Shown piece by piece: positions 17,402-26,214 of a stretch of DNA of 64,000 nucleotides. The translations under genes and the position numbers were made by a program. This stretch comes from Leucobacter musarum subsp. musarum (lineage in GTDB: Bacteria; Actinomycetota; Actinomycetes; Actinomycetales; Microbacteriaceae): assembly GCF_001273845.1 (NCBI RefSeq), contig NZ_JHBW01000111.1:23207-87206 (forward strand), written 5' to 3'. The notes under the pieces were generated by a model that was given only the letters and a program-made list of their open reading frames with translations, was not told the DNA's origin and ran no database searches. Every line of letters starts with the position of its first letter. The first letter of the stretch is position 1.

Positions 17402-20137
17402 GTGGCAAACCCACGCGTACACGAGATCGCTGCGGAGATCGGTGTCGATAGCAAGGTCGTTCTGGCCAAGCTCAAAGATATGGGCGAGTTCGTCAAGGCG
17501 TCCTCGTCAAGCATCGCGCCCCCGGTGGCGCGCAAAGTCAAGGCAGCACTCGCTGCCGACGGCGTGACGCAGTCGCAGAGCGACAGCGCCGCCGCACCCA
17601 AGCCTGCGCCGAAGAAGCCCGGCGCTGCACCCAAGCCCGGCCCCAAGCCGGCGCCCCAGGCAGAGCCTGCCGCGCCTGCAGCTGAGGCACCCGCCGCAGC
17701 TCCAGCCGCCGACAAGAAGCCCAGTGCTTCCAAGTCCAGCGCTTCCAAGCCCGGCGCTCCGAAGCCTGCTTCGGCGAAGCCCGGCGGCAACGCCGGTGCC
17801 TCTGCTGACGGCAACTCGGGTGCGAAGCCCGGTGCTCCGAAGCCCGCCGGCCCGCGTCCGGGTAACAACCCGTTCGCCTCGAGCCAGGGCATGGGCATTC
17901 CCCGCCCGCCGCGTCCGGGCAACAACCCGTTCGCTCCCAGCCAGGGCATGGGTCGTCCCGGGGGCGGGGCAGGCCGCCCCAACCCGGGCAACATTCCTCG
18001 CCCCGCAGCGCGCCCCCAGGGTGGCGCAGCCGGTGGCGGTCGTCCCGGTGGTGGCCGACCCGGCGGCGGCGGCAACCGTCCCGGTGGCGGCGGTGGCTTC
18101 AACCGTCCCGGTGGCGGCGGTGGCGCACCCGGTGCAGGTGGCTTCGGTGCACCTCGCCCGGCAGGTGGATTCGCCGGCCGTGGCCGTGGTGGCCGCGGTG
18201 CAGGCACCGCAGGCGCGTTCGGTCGTGGCGGCTCCAAGAGCAAGGCACGCAAGTCGAAGCGGGCGAAGCGGCAAGAGTTCGAAATGCGGGAGGCGCCGTC
18301 GCTGGGCGGCGTGAGCGTACCTCGCGGCAACGGATCGACCCCGATCCGCCTGCGTCGTGGCGCATCTCTCTCGGACTTCGCCGACAAGATCGACACCAGC
18401 GCCTCGAACCTCATCACCATCCTCTTCCACCTGGGTGAGATGGCGACGGCGACCGAGTCGCTTGATGAGGCCACGTTCGAGATTCTCGGCGACGAGCTCG
18501 GCTACAAGATCCAGGTCGTCTCGCCTGAAGACGAGGATCGCGAGCTGCTTGAAGGCTTCGACATCGATATCGAAGCCGAACTCGAGGAAGAGGGCGACGA
18601 CGTTCTGCTGCCCCGTCCTCCGGTGGTCACGGTCATGGGCCACGTCGATCACGGTAAGACTCGACTGCTCGACGCGATCCGCAAGGCAGACGTGGGCGGC
18701 GGCGAGGCCGGCGGCATCACGCAGCACATCGGTGCGTACCAGGTGCACACCCAGCACGACGGCCGCGAACGCGCGCTGACCTTCATCGATACCCCGGGTC
18801 ACGAGGCGTTCACCGCCATGCGTGCTCGTGGTGCGCAGGTCACCGACATCGCGATCCTCGTGGTCGCTGCAGACGACGGCATCATGCCCCAGACGATCGA
18901 GGCGTTGAACCACGCACAGTCGGCGAACGTGCCGATCGTTGTCGCGGTCAACAAGATCGACAAGGAAGGCGCGAACCCGGAGAAGGTGCGTCAGCAGCTC
19001 ACCGAGTTCGGTCTCGTCTCCGAAGAATGGGGCGGCGACATCATGTTCGTCGATGTCTCGGCGAAGAACAACGTCGGCATCAACGACCTGCTCGACGCAG
19101 TGCTGCTCACCGCTGACGCCGGTCTCGACCTCCGCGCGAATCCTGACAAGGACGCCCGCGGTGTCGCCATCGAAGCGAAGCTCGACAAGGGTCGTGGCTC
19201 GGTGGCCACCGTGCTCATCCAGTCGGGTACGCTGCGCGTCGGTGACGCGATCGTCGCTGGCACCGCTTACGGCCGTGTTCGGGCGATGACCGACGAGAAC
19301 GGTGAAGCGGTCGCCGAGGCGCTGCCTTCGCGCCCGGTGCAGGTGCAGGGTCTCTCGAGCGTTCCGCGCGCGGGTGACAACTTCATCGTCACTTCCGAGG
19401 ATCGTACGGCGCGTCAGATCGCTGAGAAGCGTGAAGCCGCCGAGCGCAACGCCATGCTGGCGAAGGCCCGCAAGCGCATCAGCCTCGAAGAGTTCACGAA
19501 GGCGCTTGAAGACGGCAAGGTCGAGTCACTCAACCTCATCATCAAGGGTGACGTGTCGGGTGCCGTTGAGGCACTCGAGGAATCGCTCATGAAGATCGAG
19601 GTCGACGACTCGGTGCAGCTGCGCATTCTGCACCGCGGCGTCGGCGCGATCACGGAGTCGGACGTGGATCTTGCCACGATCGACAACGCGATTGTCATCG
19701 GCTTCAACGTGCGCCCCGACGTCAAGGCCCGCGAGCGTGCTGCTCGCGAAGGCATCGACATCCGGTTCTACAACGTCATCTACAACGCGCTGGATGACAT
19801 TGAGAGCTCGCTCAAGGGCATGCTCAAGCCGGAGTACGAAGAGGTCCAGTCGGGCGTCGCCGAAATTCGCGAGGTGTTCCGCTCCTCGAAGTTCGGCAAC
19901 ATCGCTGGTGTCATCGTGCGCAGCGGTACGATCACCCGCAACGCCAAGGCGCGCGTCATCCGCGAGGGTGTCGTCATCGCCGATGGCCTCGCCATCGAAT
20001 CGCTGCGTCGCTTCAAGGACGACGTCACCGAGGTGAAGACGGACTTCGAGGCCGGTATCGGTCTCGGCAAGTTCAACGACATCCAGATCGGCGATGAGAT
20101 CGAGACCACCGAAATGGTCGAGAAGCCGCGCGACTAG
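17402..20137 (+). CDS. infB: Translation initiation factor IF-2
   Basis: 911 residues, the usual length for actinobacterial IF-2. It is the GTPase that places fMet-tRNA on the small ribosomal subunit. IF2_N is at residues 1-55 ([20 protein letters not shown]). A long Ala/Pro/Lys then Gly/Arg/Pro linker follows (about 60-290) with repeated PGNNPF(A)xSQGMG and RPGGG units. The G domain has GHVDHGKT near 411, DTPGHE near 463, NKID near 517 and SAK, followed by domains II, III ([11 protein letters not shown]) and the C-terminal fMet-tRNA-binding beta barrel. The GTG start was chosen because GGAGAAAA precedes it. The linker produces long spurious antisense frames. Confidence 0.96.
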   Translation: MANPRVHEIAAEIGVDSKVVLAKLKDMGEFVKASSSSIAPPVARKVKAALAADGVTQSQSDSAAAPKPAPKKPGAAPKPGPKPAPQAEPAAPAAEAPAAAPAADKKPSASKSSASKPGAPKPASAKPGGNAGASADGNSGAKPGAPKPAGPRPGNNPFASSQGMGIPRPPRPGNNPFAPSQGMGRPGGGAGRPNPGNIPRPAARPQGGAAGGGRPGGGRPGGGGNRPGGGGGFNRPGGGGGAPGAGGFGAPRPAGGFAGRGRGGRGAGTAGAFGRGGSKSKARKSKRAKRQEFEMREAPSLGGVSVPRGNGSTPIRLRRGASLSDFADKIDTSASNLITILFHLGEMATATESLDEATFEILGDELGYKIQVVSPEDEDRELLEGFDIDIEAELEEEGDDVLLPRPPVVTVMGHVDHGKTRLLDAIRKADVGGGEAGGITQHIGAYQVHTQHDGRERALTFIDTPGHEAFTAMRARGAQVTDIAILVVAADDGIMPQTIEALNHAQSANVPIVVAVNKIDKEGANPEKVRQQLTEFGLVSEEWGGDIMFVDVSAKNNVGINDLLDAVLLTADAGLDLRANPDKDARGVAIEAKLDKGRGSVATVLIQSGTLRVGDAIVAGTAYGRVRAMTDENGEAVAEALPSRPVQVQGLSSVPRAGDNFIVTSEDRTARQIAEKREAAERNAMLAKARKRISLEEFTKALEDGKVESLNLIIKGDVSGAVEALEESLMKIEVDDSVQLRILHRGVGAITESDVDLATIDNAIVIGFNVRPDVKARERAAREGIDIRFYNVIYNALDDIESSLKGMLKPEYEEVQSGVAEIREVFRSSKFGNIAGVIVRSGTITRNAKARVIREGVVIADGLAIESLRRFKDDVTEVKTDFEAGIGLGKFNDIQIGDEIETTEMVEKPRD

Positions 20138-20152
20138 TCGCTGGCCACTCCA

Positions 20153-20204
20153 CGCCAGAGGGCGGGCAGGATCACGGAATGGTGATCCTGCCCGCCCTCT
20201 GGCG
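20153..20204. terminator. Bidirectional terminator between infB and VOC gene
   Basis: A perfect 23-bp inverted repeat (20153-20175 and 20182-20204) with a 6-nt loop lies between the convergent infB and VOC genes. Confidence 0.8.
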
Positions 20205-20243
20205 TACCACGGCGAATGGTGCGGTCCGAGCCGCACCGCGGCA

Positions 20244-20654
20244 TCAGCCGAGCTGCTGCACGCGCACCGTATTGCCGGCCGGGTCACGGAACGCGAAGTC
20301 GCGCGTGCCCCAATCCTGCTCCATCGGCTCCTGCAACACCTCGACTGTTGACGCTTCGACGCGCTCGAACAGCCCGTCGAGATCGTCGGTCGCGAACACG
20401 ACCGAAGCGTACGAGCCCTTTGCGATGAGCTCGTTGATCGTCTGTCGCTCGGCGTCGGTGAGCCCCGGATCGACGGCGGGCGGAGTCAGTACGATCGACG
20501 TGTCGGGTTGGGCCGGGTGCCCAACGGTGATCCAACGCATCTGCTCGTAGCCGACATCATTGCGGATCTCGAAGCCCAGCACATCGCGGTAGAACGCGGC
20601 TGAGGCATCGGGGTCGAGGTGGGGGAGGAACGTGACGTGAATGTTGATCTTCAT
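20244..20654 (-). CDS. VOC-superfamily (glyoxalase-like) protein
   Basis: 136 residues with two beta-alpha-beta-beta-beta modules (INIHVTFLPHLDPDASAAFYRDVLGFEI; YASVVFATDDLDGLFERVEAS) and the closing FRDPAGNTVRVQQL. Candidate metal ligands are His in the first strand and residues in the second module. The VOC superfamily covers glyoxalases, dioxygenases and antibiotic-resistance binding proteins, so the substrate cannot be assigned. It lies 10 nt downstream of an AraC-type regulator on the same strand, and such AraC/VOC pairs are common. ATG 20654 is preferred: TAGCGT lies 7 nt upstream, suggesting an internal leaderless promoter; GTG 20663 is an alternative. Confidence 0.88.
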   Translation of the reverse strand: MKINIHVTFLPHLDPDASAAFYRDVLGFEIRNDVGYEQMRWITVGHPAQPDTSIVLTPPAVDPGLTDAERQTINELIAKGSYASVVFATDDLDGLFERVEASTVEVLQEPMEQDWGTRDFAFRDPAGNTVRVQQLG

Positions 20655-20664
20655 GAACATCACG

Positions 20665-21105
20665 CTAGTCAGGCGAGCTCGGGGGAACTTCTCGATTCCT
20701 GACCGGTTTAGTGACTCGCAGGGTGACGATACCCGGAAGGCCGGTCAGGGGAGCGGCGCCGTCGCGCCGATACCGGCCGGGCGATACCCCGACGAGCTCG
20801 GTGAAGCGGGTCGTGAACGTCCCGAGCGAACCGTAGCCGACGGCGAAGCAGACCTCCGTGACGCTGAGATCACGCCGCCGCAGCAGTGTCATCGCCCGCT
20901 CGATGCGCCGCGTCATCAGATAGCTGTAGGGTGACTCGCCGTACGCGGCGCGAAACTCGCGACTCAGGTGACCCGCCGAGTATCCGATGTCAGCGGCCAG
21001 CGAGCCGACATCGAGCGGCGCTGCATAGTCGCGGTCGATACGGTCGCGCACTCGGCGCATGCGTTCCAGATCACGGAGGCGCTGCTCGGCGCGGTCGGGA
21101 TCCAT
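20665..21105 (-). CDS. AraC-family transcriptional regulator
   Basis: 146 residues, essentially a free-standing AraC/XylS DNA-binding domain with two helix-turn-helix motifs (DVGSLAADIGYSAGHLSREF; DLSVTEVCFAVGYGSLGTFT, then RFTELVGVSPGRYRR). It has no N-terminal ligand domain, so it may respond to a partner or act constitutively on its own operon. ATG 21105 (MDPDRAEQRLRDLERMRRV) is chosen because TACAGT lies 6 nt upstream, the leaderless spacing common here. The stop codon overlaps the -10 box proposed for the VOC gene, so the two are likely co-regulated. Confidence 0.88.
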   Translation of the reverse strand: MDPDRAEQRLRDLERMRRVRDRIDRDYAAPLDVGSLAADIGYSAGHLSREFRAAYGESPYSYLMTRRIERAMTLLRRRDLSVTEVCFAVGYGSLGTFTTRFTELVGVSPGRYRRDGAAPLTGLPGIVTLRVTKPVRNREVPPSSPD

Positions 21106-21175
21106 GCCCTCACTGTATCGACCTGGCGCCTCCGACCGCGCGTGCAATCTGCGGCTGACCGCAACCCGGAAACGA

Positions 21176-21216
21176 CTGGGGCCCGCACCTCCTCGAAGAA
21201 GAAGTGCGGGCCCCAG
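21176..21216 (-). terminator. Terminator of the DUF805 gene
   Basis: A perfect 13-bp stem (21176-21188 and 21204-21216) with a 15-nt loop lies just past the DUF805 stop on the minus strand. Confidence 0.65.
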
Positions 21217-21231
21217 CCGGTGCTGCCGCGC

Positions 21232-22080
21232 TCAGACGCGGTCGAAGCGTCGCCCGAGGGGGCTGGGGGGCAGGCACATGAAGACGAGAACGACCAGGCC
21301 GCCCAGGTAGGGAATGAACGACAAGAAGTAGAACGGCCCGGCGAAGTTGGCGTCGTGGAATCGTCGCCACGAGATGGCGAGACCCGGCACGAGCGTTGCG
21401 AGGCCGATGACGAGCAGCAAGATCGCGCCGATGATGACCAGGCCGATGCCGACACCCGCGGCAGGTGCGGCCGTTGCCGATCCGTACCCGCTGCCGAAGT
21501 CGTCATCGTAGTAGGACGACGTTGCGCTCGCGCTCGCCAGCATGACGATGCCGATGATGTAGAGCACCAGCGGAATGAGGCTCACCAGGAACGAGAACAG
21601 TGCGATCCACCAGTACTCGCTGCGCGAAGCGCGGCCCGAGAAGTTGGCGTAGTTCTTGAAGAAGCGGCGCACCGACTGACCGAAGGTCGCGCCGTAGAGC
21701 GGGCGAAGGAGATCTTCGGGGTCGACCGCACCGTTGAACGGTTCGCCGGGCCCGGGCACTCCCGTGACGCCCGCGGCGTAGGCCGGGGCCGACGCGTACT
21801 GGGGCTGTGGCTGGTTCGGGTACAGCGAAGCGGCCGGGGGCGCGTACGGGGGCGGCGGCTGCTGCGGGGCGCCATACTGAGGTGCACCGTACTGCGGTGC
21901 CTCGTACTGGGGAGCTCCGTACTGCGGCGGCTCGAAGGTCGGCGGCGTCTGCTGTGCGGGCGACTCCCACTGCGGAGCGGCCGGCGGCTGGGGCGCCGCG
22001 GGATCCGGCGTGGACTCCGAGCCCGGTACCGGCTGCTCCTCGGGAGCTCCGGGGTTCTCAGGGTTGGGCGGATAAGTCAT
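21232..22080 (-). CDS. DUF805 membrane protein with Pro/Gln/Tyr repeats
   Basis: 282 residues. Residues 1-115 are low-complexity and rich in Pro, Gln and Tyr, with tandem PQYGA/PQYEA units around residues 50-75. The DUF805 domain follows (GRASRSEYWWIALFSFLVSL, then LVPGLAISWRRFHDANFAG), with four membrane helices. The Trp-Arg-Arg-x-His-Asp motif is the family signature. The family role is unknown; members are multi-pass membrane proteins, some beside stress genes. The start is supported by GAGGAGG upstream on the minus strand. An Ala/Gly-rich insertion (DDDFGSGYGSATAAPAAG) splits the second and third helices. It is divergent from rbfA. Confidence 0.85.
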   Translation of the reverse strand: MTYPPNPENPGAPEEQPVPGSESTPDPAAPQPPAAPQWESPAQQTPPTFEPPQYGAPQYEAPQYGAPQYGAPQQPPPPYAPPAASLYPNQPQPQYASAPAYAAGVTGVPGPGEPFNGAVDPEDLLRPLYGATFGQSVRRFFKNYANFSGRASRSEYWWIALFSFLVSLIPLVLYIIGIVMLASASATSSYYDDDFGSGYGSATAAPAAGVGIGLVIIGAILLLVIGLATLVPGLAISWRRFHDANFAGPFYFLSFIPYLGGLVVLVFMCLPPSPLGRRFDRV

Positions 22081-22171
22081 GAAAGCGCCTCCTCAAGCGA
22101 CGGTCGCGTACGTTCCGACTGCTCTCTATCGTAGAGGGAAGTGTCAGCACGATCTCGGAAAGTGTCAGCGG

Positions 22172-22177
22172 TAGGCT
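22172..22177 (+). promoter_or_regulatory. -10 box of leaderless rbfA
   Basis: TAGGCT ends 6 nt before the rbfA ATG, which has no ribosome binding site. Confidence 0.5.
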
Positions 22178-22183
22178 GGGCGC

Positions 22184-22618
22184 ATGAGTAATCCACGGGC
22201 GGGTAAAGTCGCCGAGCGCATCCAGCAGATCATCGCGCGGCGCCTCGAAAAGGGGCTGCGCGATCCGCGCCTCGGCTTTGTCACGATCACCGACGTTCGC
22301 GTGACGGGCGATTTGCAGCATGCGAGCATTTTCTACACCGTGTACGGCGATGAGCAGGAGCAGACGGATACGGCGGCCGCGCTGAAAGCGGCGACCGGCA
22401 TGCTGCGCACGGAAGTGGGCAAGCAGCTTGGCACGCGGTTGACTCCGACGCTCGAGTTCATCCACGATGAGCTGCCCGAGAGTGCTCAGCACCTCAACGA
22501 CTTGCTCGCCGAGGCGAAGCGTCGCGACGAGGAGTCGGCGGCACTGGCATCGGGTGCGCAGTATGCGGGCGAGGCCGATCCGTACGTAAAGCCGCGTGAG
22601 GACGACGAGCGCGAGTAG
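22184..22618 (+). CDS. rbfA: Ribosome-binding factor A
   Basis: 144 residues. It assists late maturation of the 30S subunit by binding near the 16S 3' end. The core KH-like fold is visible: [20 protein letters not shown] at the start, [20 protein letters not shown], a [20 protein letters not shown] helix with the Ala kink, and [22 protein letters not shown]. The C-terminal tail ([22 protein letters not shown]) is a variable extension. Its last six codons lie in a 39-bp sequence that reappears 1.14 kb downstream. Operon partner infB is about 2 kb upstream, separated by the AraC/VOC/DUF805 group. Confidence 0.94.
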   Translation: MSNPRAGKVAERIQQIIARRLEKGLRDPRLGFVTITDVRVTGDLQHASIFYTVYGDEQEQTDTAAALKAATGMLRTEVGKQLGTRLTPTLEFIHDELPESAQHLNDLLAEAKRRDEESAALASGAQYAGEADPYVKPREDDERE

Positions 22619-22639
22619 TCGCTACGGCAGTCGCGCGCG
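22601..22639. repeat. 39-bp direct repeat, copy 1 (rbfA/mutY junction)
   Basis: It matches 23744-23782 at 38 of 39 positions (30 identical bases, one T/C difference, then 8 identical). It contains the true 3' end of rbfA and, read on the minus strand, codons for the last four residues (ARLP) and stop of mutY. Confidence 0.9.
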
Positions 22640-22719
22640 AAGCGAAAACGGGTTAATCATCGGGTGAAAACCGTCGAATTTCATATTCGTACGGTGTCTG
22701 AATCTGAAAAAATCCTGGG

Positions 22720-23745
22720 ATGACCTCTCCGCATCCTTCCGATCCCGGCGCTTACCCGTCATTCCCCCACGCCCAAGCCCCGGTCCCTTCGAAGACCATT
22801 GGGGTGCTGGCGTTGGTGCTGGGCATCGTCGCGTTCTTGCTAGGACTGATCCCGTACTTCGGGTTGCTTCTCGCTATCGGAGCTATTGCGCTCGGAATAT
22901 TTGCGATGGTGAAGCGTCAGCCGAAAGGACTCAGCCTCACTGGGCTGATCCTTGGTGGAGCAGCAATCATTCCCGCGCTCGTCATGACGATCGCGTTCTC
23001 TGCAGCGCTCGGCTCACCTCGCCCAAGTTCTGAGGCCGCAGCGCTTGCCGCGGCGAGTCAGGAGAAAGAGCAGGCGAAGGATGCTGCTCAGGTCGCCGCA
23101 GATAAGCAGGCGGCCGCAGAGAAGAAAGCATCGGACGAAAAGAAGTCTGCAGAGAAGAAAGCCGCTGACGACAAGAAATCAGCGGAGAAGAAAGCCGCGG
23201 CTGAAAAGAAGGCGGCGGATGCCGCTGCTCAGAAAGCCAAGAAGGAAGCGGAAGCTGCCAAGAAGGCTGCAGAAAAGCAGGCCGCTGCTGACAAGAAGGC
23301 GGCTGAAGAAGCCGCGAAAAATCTCGGCAAGATCGGCTCACCGTACCCGCAGCCATACGTTGCTCAGGGGTTGTTCGGTGGAGATAAGTACCAGCTCACG
23401 GGTCGCATCGTTGACGCCAACGCTGGGGCGCTGCTTTCTGAATGGAACATGTTCAATCCAACCGCACCCGCTGGATTCAAATACGTCGTCGTTGAATTGA
23501 CGATGACGGGAATCGATGAAGACGGAATTGAGCCCTCTACCGCGAATTATGACTTGTACCTCGCGACGTCGGAAGGCAACCGTTACAACGACGAGTTTCT
23601 CATCTACGGTGACGGAATGCCCTCAATGATGGATGGACCGACGCTCTATCCAGGCAGTACATTCACCGGATACACCGCATACGTAGTTCCGGAAGCCGCG
23701 GAGAGTTTCCTGCTTTACGACAACGGAAATTACATCGCTTTCTGA
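22720..23745 (+). CDS. Inserted DUF4190/coiled-coil membrane protein
   Basis: 341 residues. Three parts are visible: a DUF4190-like pair of membrane helices (IGVLALVLGIVAFLLGLIPYFG and LLLAIGAIALGIFAM, then LTGLILGGAAIIPALV), a long Ala/Lys/Glu-rich helical stalk (residues about 115-205, with repeated AEKKAADKK units), and a beta-rich domain (about 225-341) resembling the DUF4352-type extracellular fold (PAGFKYVVVELTMTGIDEDG). The function is unknown. The gene and its AT-richer leader lie wholly between the two 39-bp direct repeats, and its TGA stop overlaps the first bases of the second copy. No clear ribosome binding site is seen. It is a probable recent insertion between rbfA and mutY. Confidence 0.82.
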   Translation: MTSPHPSDPGAYPSFPHAQAPVPSKTIGVLALVLGIVAFLLGLIPYFGLLLAIGAIALGIFAMVKRQPKGLSLTGLILGGAAIIPALVMTIAFSAALGSPRPSSEAAALAAASQEKEQAKDAAQVAADKQAAAEKKASDEKKSAEKKAADDKKSAEKKAAAEKKAADAAAQKAKKEAEAAKKAAEKQAAADKKAAEEAAKNLGKIGSPYPQPYVAQGLFGGDKYQLTGRIVDANAGALLSEWNMFNPTAPAGFKYVVVELTMTGIDEDGIEPSTANYDLYLATSEGNRYNDEFLIYGDGMPSMMDGPTLYPGSTFTGYTAYVVPEAAESFLLYDNGNYIAF

Positions 23746-23782
23746 CGACGAGCGCGAGTAGTCGCTACGGCAGCCGCGCGCG
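23744..23782. repeat. 39-bp direct repeat, copy 2
   Basis: It matches 22601-22639 with one mismatch. It contains a remnant of the rbfA 3' end (codons DDERE and stop) and the genuine 3' end of mutY on the minus strand. Confidence 0.9.
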
Positions 23783-24676
23783 CCCCGCGAACTCGACCAT
23801 CAAGCCATCGGCGATGAGCGAGTCGTAGGCGCGAAGCGGCTGTTCCGGATCGCGGACGCCCCCGTCGGCGGCAGCTGCGAGCGCACTTTCGCGCGTGACT
23901 GCCTCGGAAGACCGACGCAGCAGCGCCATGATGCGGCCGCGTACCTGGCGGTCGCTGCCGGCGAAGGCAGCCTGTTTAGGGCGCTTCTGCGGAGCATTGT
24001 CGGGGTAGCCGGCACCCCGCCATTCGCACCAGGCAGCGATCGGGCAGGCGTCGCACTTCGGTGCGCGAGCCGTGCATACGACGGCGCCGAGTTCCATCGC
24101 TGCAGCGTTGAAGACGGCAGCTGACGCGCGCTCTTCGGGGAGCAACGCCTCCATATCGGTGAGATCGGCGGGCGCCGGCATTCCCGCGGCGGCGCGACCG
24201 TGGATGGCGCGCGCGATGACGCGCCGGGTATTCGTGTCGACGACGGGGTGTCGCTCGCCGTAGGCGAATGCGGCGACGGCGCGCGCCGTATAGGGGCCGA
24301 CGCCGGTGAGCGCGAGCAACTCGTCGACATCGCTGGGCACGACATCGCCATGCCGCTCGGCGATTTCGACTGCGGCGCGGTGCAGCCAGAGCGCGCGGCG
24401 CGGGTAGCCGAGGCGATCCCACGCCCGTACCGCTTCTCCGGGTTCTTCCGCGGCGAGAGCCGACGGCGTCGGCCAGCGCTCCATCCAATTCATCCAGCGG
24501 GGGAGCACGCGGTCGACCTGCGTCTGCTGCAGCATGAATTCAGATACGAGGATCGCCCAGGCCGAGAGATCGGGCGCCCGCCAGGGCAGGTCGCGAGCCG
24601 AACGCAGGTACCAGGCGTTCAACGCTTCGGCGAGGGCCGATGCCGCCGGGCCACCGGTTCCGTCTGCTGCGCTCAT
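23765..24676 (-). CDS. mutY: A/G-specific adenine DNA glycosylase
   Basis: 303 residues. It removes adenine mispaired with 8-oxoguanine in base excision repair. The N-terminal DLPWRAPDLSAWAILVSEFM and QQTQVDRV lead into the HhH-GPD domain (LALTGVGPYTARAVAAFAYG, then PVVDTNTRRV with the catalytic Asp). The [4Fe-4S] loop CTARAPKCDACPIAAWC has the canonical Cys-X6-Cys-X2-Cys-X5-Cys spacing. The C-terminal Nudix-like 8-oxoG recognition domain of enteric MutY is reduced to a short region, as is common in actinobacteria. ATG 24676 is chosen because TACACT lies 7 nt upstream (leaderless). Its extreme 3' end lies in the 39-bp repeat. Confidence 0.92.
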   Translation of the reverse strand: MSAADGTGGPAASALAEALNAWYLRSARDLPWRAPDLSAWAILVSEFMLQQTQVDRVLPRWMNWMERWPTPSALAAEEPGEAVRAWDRLGYPRRALWLHRAAVEIAERHGDVVPSDVDELLALTGVGPYTARAVAAFAYGERHPVVDTNTRRVIARAIHGRAAAGMPAPADLTDMEALLPEERASAAVFNAAAMELGAVVCTARAPKCDACPIAAWCEWRGAGYPDNAPQKRPKQAAFAGSDRQVRGRIMALLRRSSEAVTRESALAAAADGGVRDPEQPLRAYDSLIADGLMVEFAGRARLP

Positions 24677-24721
24677 CGGCTCCAGTGTAGGCGCGCAGGC
24701 CGACTGCGAGGTGCGACCGCG

Positions 24722-24727
24722 TAGGCT
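24722..24727 (+). promoter_or_regulatory. -10 box of leaderless truB
   Basis: TAGGCT ends 6 nt before the truB GTG. The divergent mutY -10 box (TACACT, 24684-24689 on the minus strand) lies just upstream. Confidence 0.5.
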
Positions 24728-24733
24728 GTCAGG

Positions 24734-25693
24734 GTGACGAACGACCCCGCTCCGCTGCCCGCCCAGGGCGCCATTCTGCTCATCGACAAGGCGGAGGGGT
24801 GGACGAGTCACGACGTGGTCGCGAAGTCGCGTCGCGCGTTGGGTACACGCAAGGTAGGGCACGCCGGCACCCTCGATCCGATGGCGACCGGGCTGCTCGT
24901 GCTGGGCGCCGGCCCGTCGACGCGACTGCTCACGCACCTGGTGGGCCTCGAGAAGACGTACGTCACGACGATTCGCCTCGGCTCGGCCACCGTGACCGAT
25001 GATCGCGAGGGCGAGCGCATTAGCGCGGCGACCCCCGAACAGATCGCAGCGGTCACGCGCGAGCGCATCATTGCCGCAGCGGCCACGTTGACCGGCGACA
25101 TCGAGCAGGCGCCGAGCGCGGTGAGCGCCATCAAGGTCGACGGCCGTCGGGCGTACGACCGCGTGCGCTCGGGTGAGACGGTCGAGTTGAAGAAGCGGCC
25201 CGTGACCGTGTACGCCTTCGAGCTCGGCGATCCGGTGCGCACGACCGATGAGTCAGGTGCGGAGGTCGTCGACATCGACGCGACCGTGCGCTGCTCGTCA
25301 GGCACCTACATTCGCGCGCTCGCACGCGATCTGGGGGCACTGCTCGACGTCGGCGGTCACCTCACCGCGCTGCGCCGCACGCACGTAGGACCGTTCGACG
25401 TAACTGGCGCCGCAGCTGCGGCGGAGCTCGCGGATGGCGGGCCGCTCCCGCTGCTGCACCCCACGTCGGTCGCCACGGCGCTGTTTCCCCGCATCGACCT
25501 CACCGAGTCGCAATCCGTCGATCTCGGCAACGGCAAGAAAGTGGTGATCGATGCCGAGGGCGGCACTGACCACGATGCCCCGCTGGTCGCGGCCGTCGGC
25601 CCCGGAGAGCGTCTGGTGGGGCTGGTCGAAGTGAAGCGGGGGCGCTTGCGGGCGATTACGAACTTCCCGGTCGTGCAGGAGGCCGCGCAGTGA
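24734..25693 (+). CDS. truB: tRNA pseudouridine-55 synthase
   Basis: 319 residues. It makes pseudouridine at position 55 in the T loop of tRNAs. The N-terminal KAEGWTSHDVV and GHAGTLDPMATGLL (catalytic Asp) are diagnostic, followed by LEKTYVTTIRLGSAT, QAPSAVSAIKVDGRRAYDR and CSSGTYIRALARDLG. The C-terminal part is the PUA-like actinobacterial extension (VVIDAEGGTDHDAPLVAAVG). The GTG start is leaderless. The stop overlaps the next gene start by 4 nt (GTGA), coupling the two. The usual partner ribF is not visible in the window. Confidence 0.94.
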   Translation: MTNDPAPLPAQGAILLIDKAEGWTSHDVVAKSRRALGTRKVGHAGTLDPMATGLLVLGAGPSTRLLTHLVGLEKTYVTTIRLGSATVTDDREGERISAATPEQIAAVTRERIIAAAATLTGDIEQAPSAVSAIKVDGRRAYDRVRSGETVELKKRPVTVYAFELGDPVRTTDESGAEVVDIDATVRCSSGTYIRALARDLGALLDVGGHLTALRRTHVGPFDVTGAAAAAELADGGPLPLLHPTSVATALFPRIDLTESQSVDLGNGKKVVIDAEGGTDHDAPLVAAVGPGERLVGLVEVKRGRLRAITNFPVVQEAAQ

Positions 25694-26046
25694 TCCTGTG
25701 GTTCGCCGTCGCGATCATTGCCATCGCGCTGCTGGCAGCCGGCCTGTGCTCCGTGGAGACGCTGCGCAAACGCGCACCAAACGATTACACCATGGGCGCC
25801 ACACTGCTCGTCGCCCTGCTCCTCGTGGCGCAGGTCGTGGTCTCGATCGCCGCTCCGGCGGTCGGCAACTCTCCGGTTGGCGACCCGCTCGAGTTCTGGA
25901 TGTACTTGATCGTGGCGCTGCTGCTGCCGCTCTGCGCCGGGTTCTGGGCGCTTGTGGATCGCACGCGATGGGCCAATCTTGTGCTTGCCGTGGTGCACCT
26001 CTCCGTCGCCGTCATGACCTACCGCATGCTCGTTATCTGGGGATGA
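25690..26046 (+). CDS. Small four-helix membrane protein coupled to truB
   Basis: 118 residues with four hydrophobic helices (ILWFAVAIIAIALLAAGLCS; GATLLVALLLVAQVVVSIA; WMYLIVALLLPLCAGFWAL; ANLVLAVVHLSVAVMTYRML). A conserved-looking LVDRTRWAN segment lies between helices three and four, and a similar pattern occurs in small actinobacterial membrane proteins next to truB or other core genes. No named family is recognised. The GTG start overlaps the truB stop, so it is translated with truB. It is not obviously related to tRNA modification. Confidence 0.8.
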   Translation: MILWFAVAIIAIALLAAGLCSVETLRKRAPNDYTMGATLLVALLLVAQVVVSIAAPAVGNSPVGDPLEFWMYLIVALLLPLCAGFWALVDRTRWANLVLAVVHLSVAVMTYRMLVIWG

Positions 26047-26131
26047 CGCATCCGACTCATCGGAGCACAGTTGCGACACGCCAGCGTGTCCACCACCCTC
26101 AAGGCATTGTCGAGGGTTTAAAATCCTCAGC

Positions 26132-26160
26132 TTGACTTGAACGAATCACAACGGTGTAAT
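26132..26160 (+). promoter_or_regulatory. Promoter of whiB
   Basis: TTGACT (26132-26137) and TGTAAT (26155-26160) are separated by 17 bp. The predicted start near 26167 gives a leader of about 48 nt before the whiB TTG. Confidence 0.65.
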
Positions 26161-26214
26161 TATGGGAGTGCGATCGCGAACCCGCATCGCTGACGTCGAG
26201 GAAGGGACGGTCTG

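Noticed and set aside
17850..18220. CRISPR-like or tandem DNA repeat
   Set aside because: The repetition is coding (PGNNPF and Gly-rich units of IF-2), with no spacers of uniform length. The same holds for the Pro/Gln/Tyr repeats of the DUF805 gene.
17335..18474. 379-codon Pro/Gly-rich antisense frame over infB
   Set aside because: It mirrors the repetitive Gly/Pro/Ala linker of IF-2 and has no start signal or family features.
22640..23743. Transposon
   Set aside because: The inserted segment has no transposase and no evident terminal inverted repeats; only the flanking direct repeat is seen.
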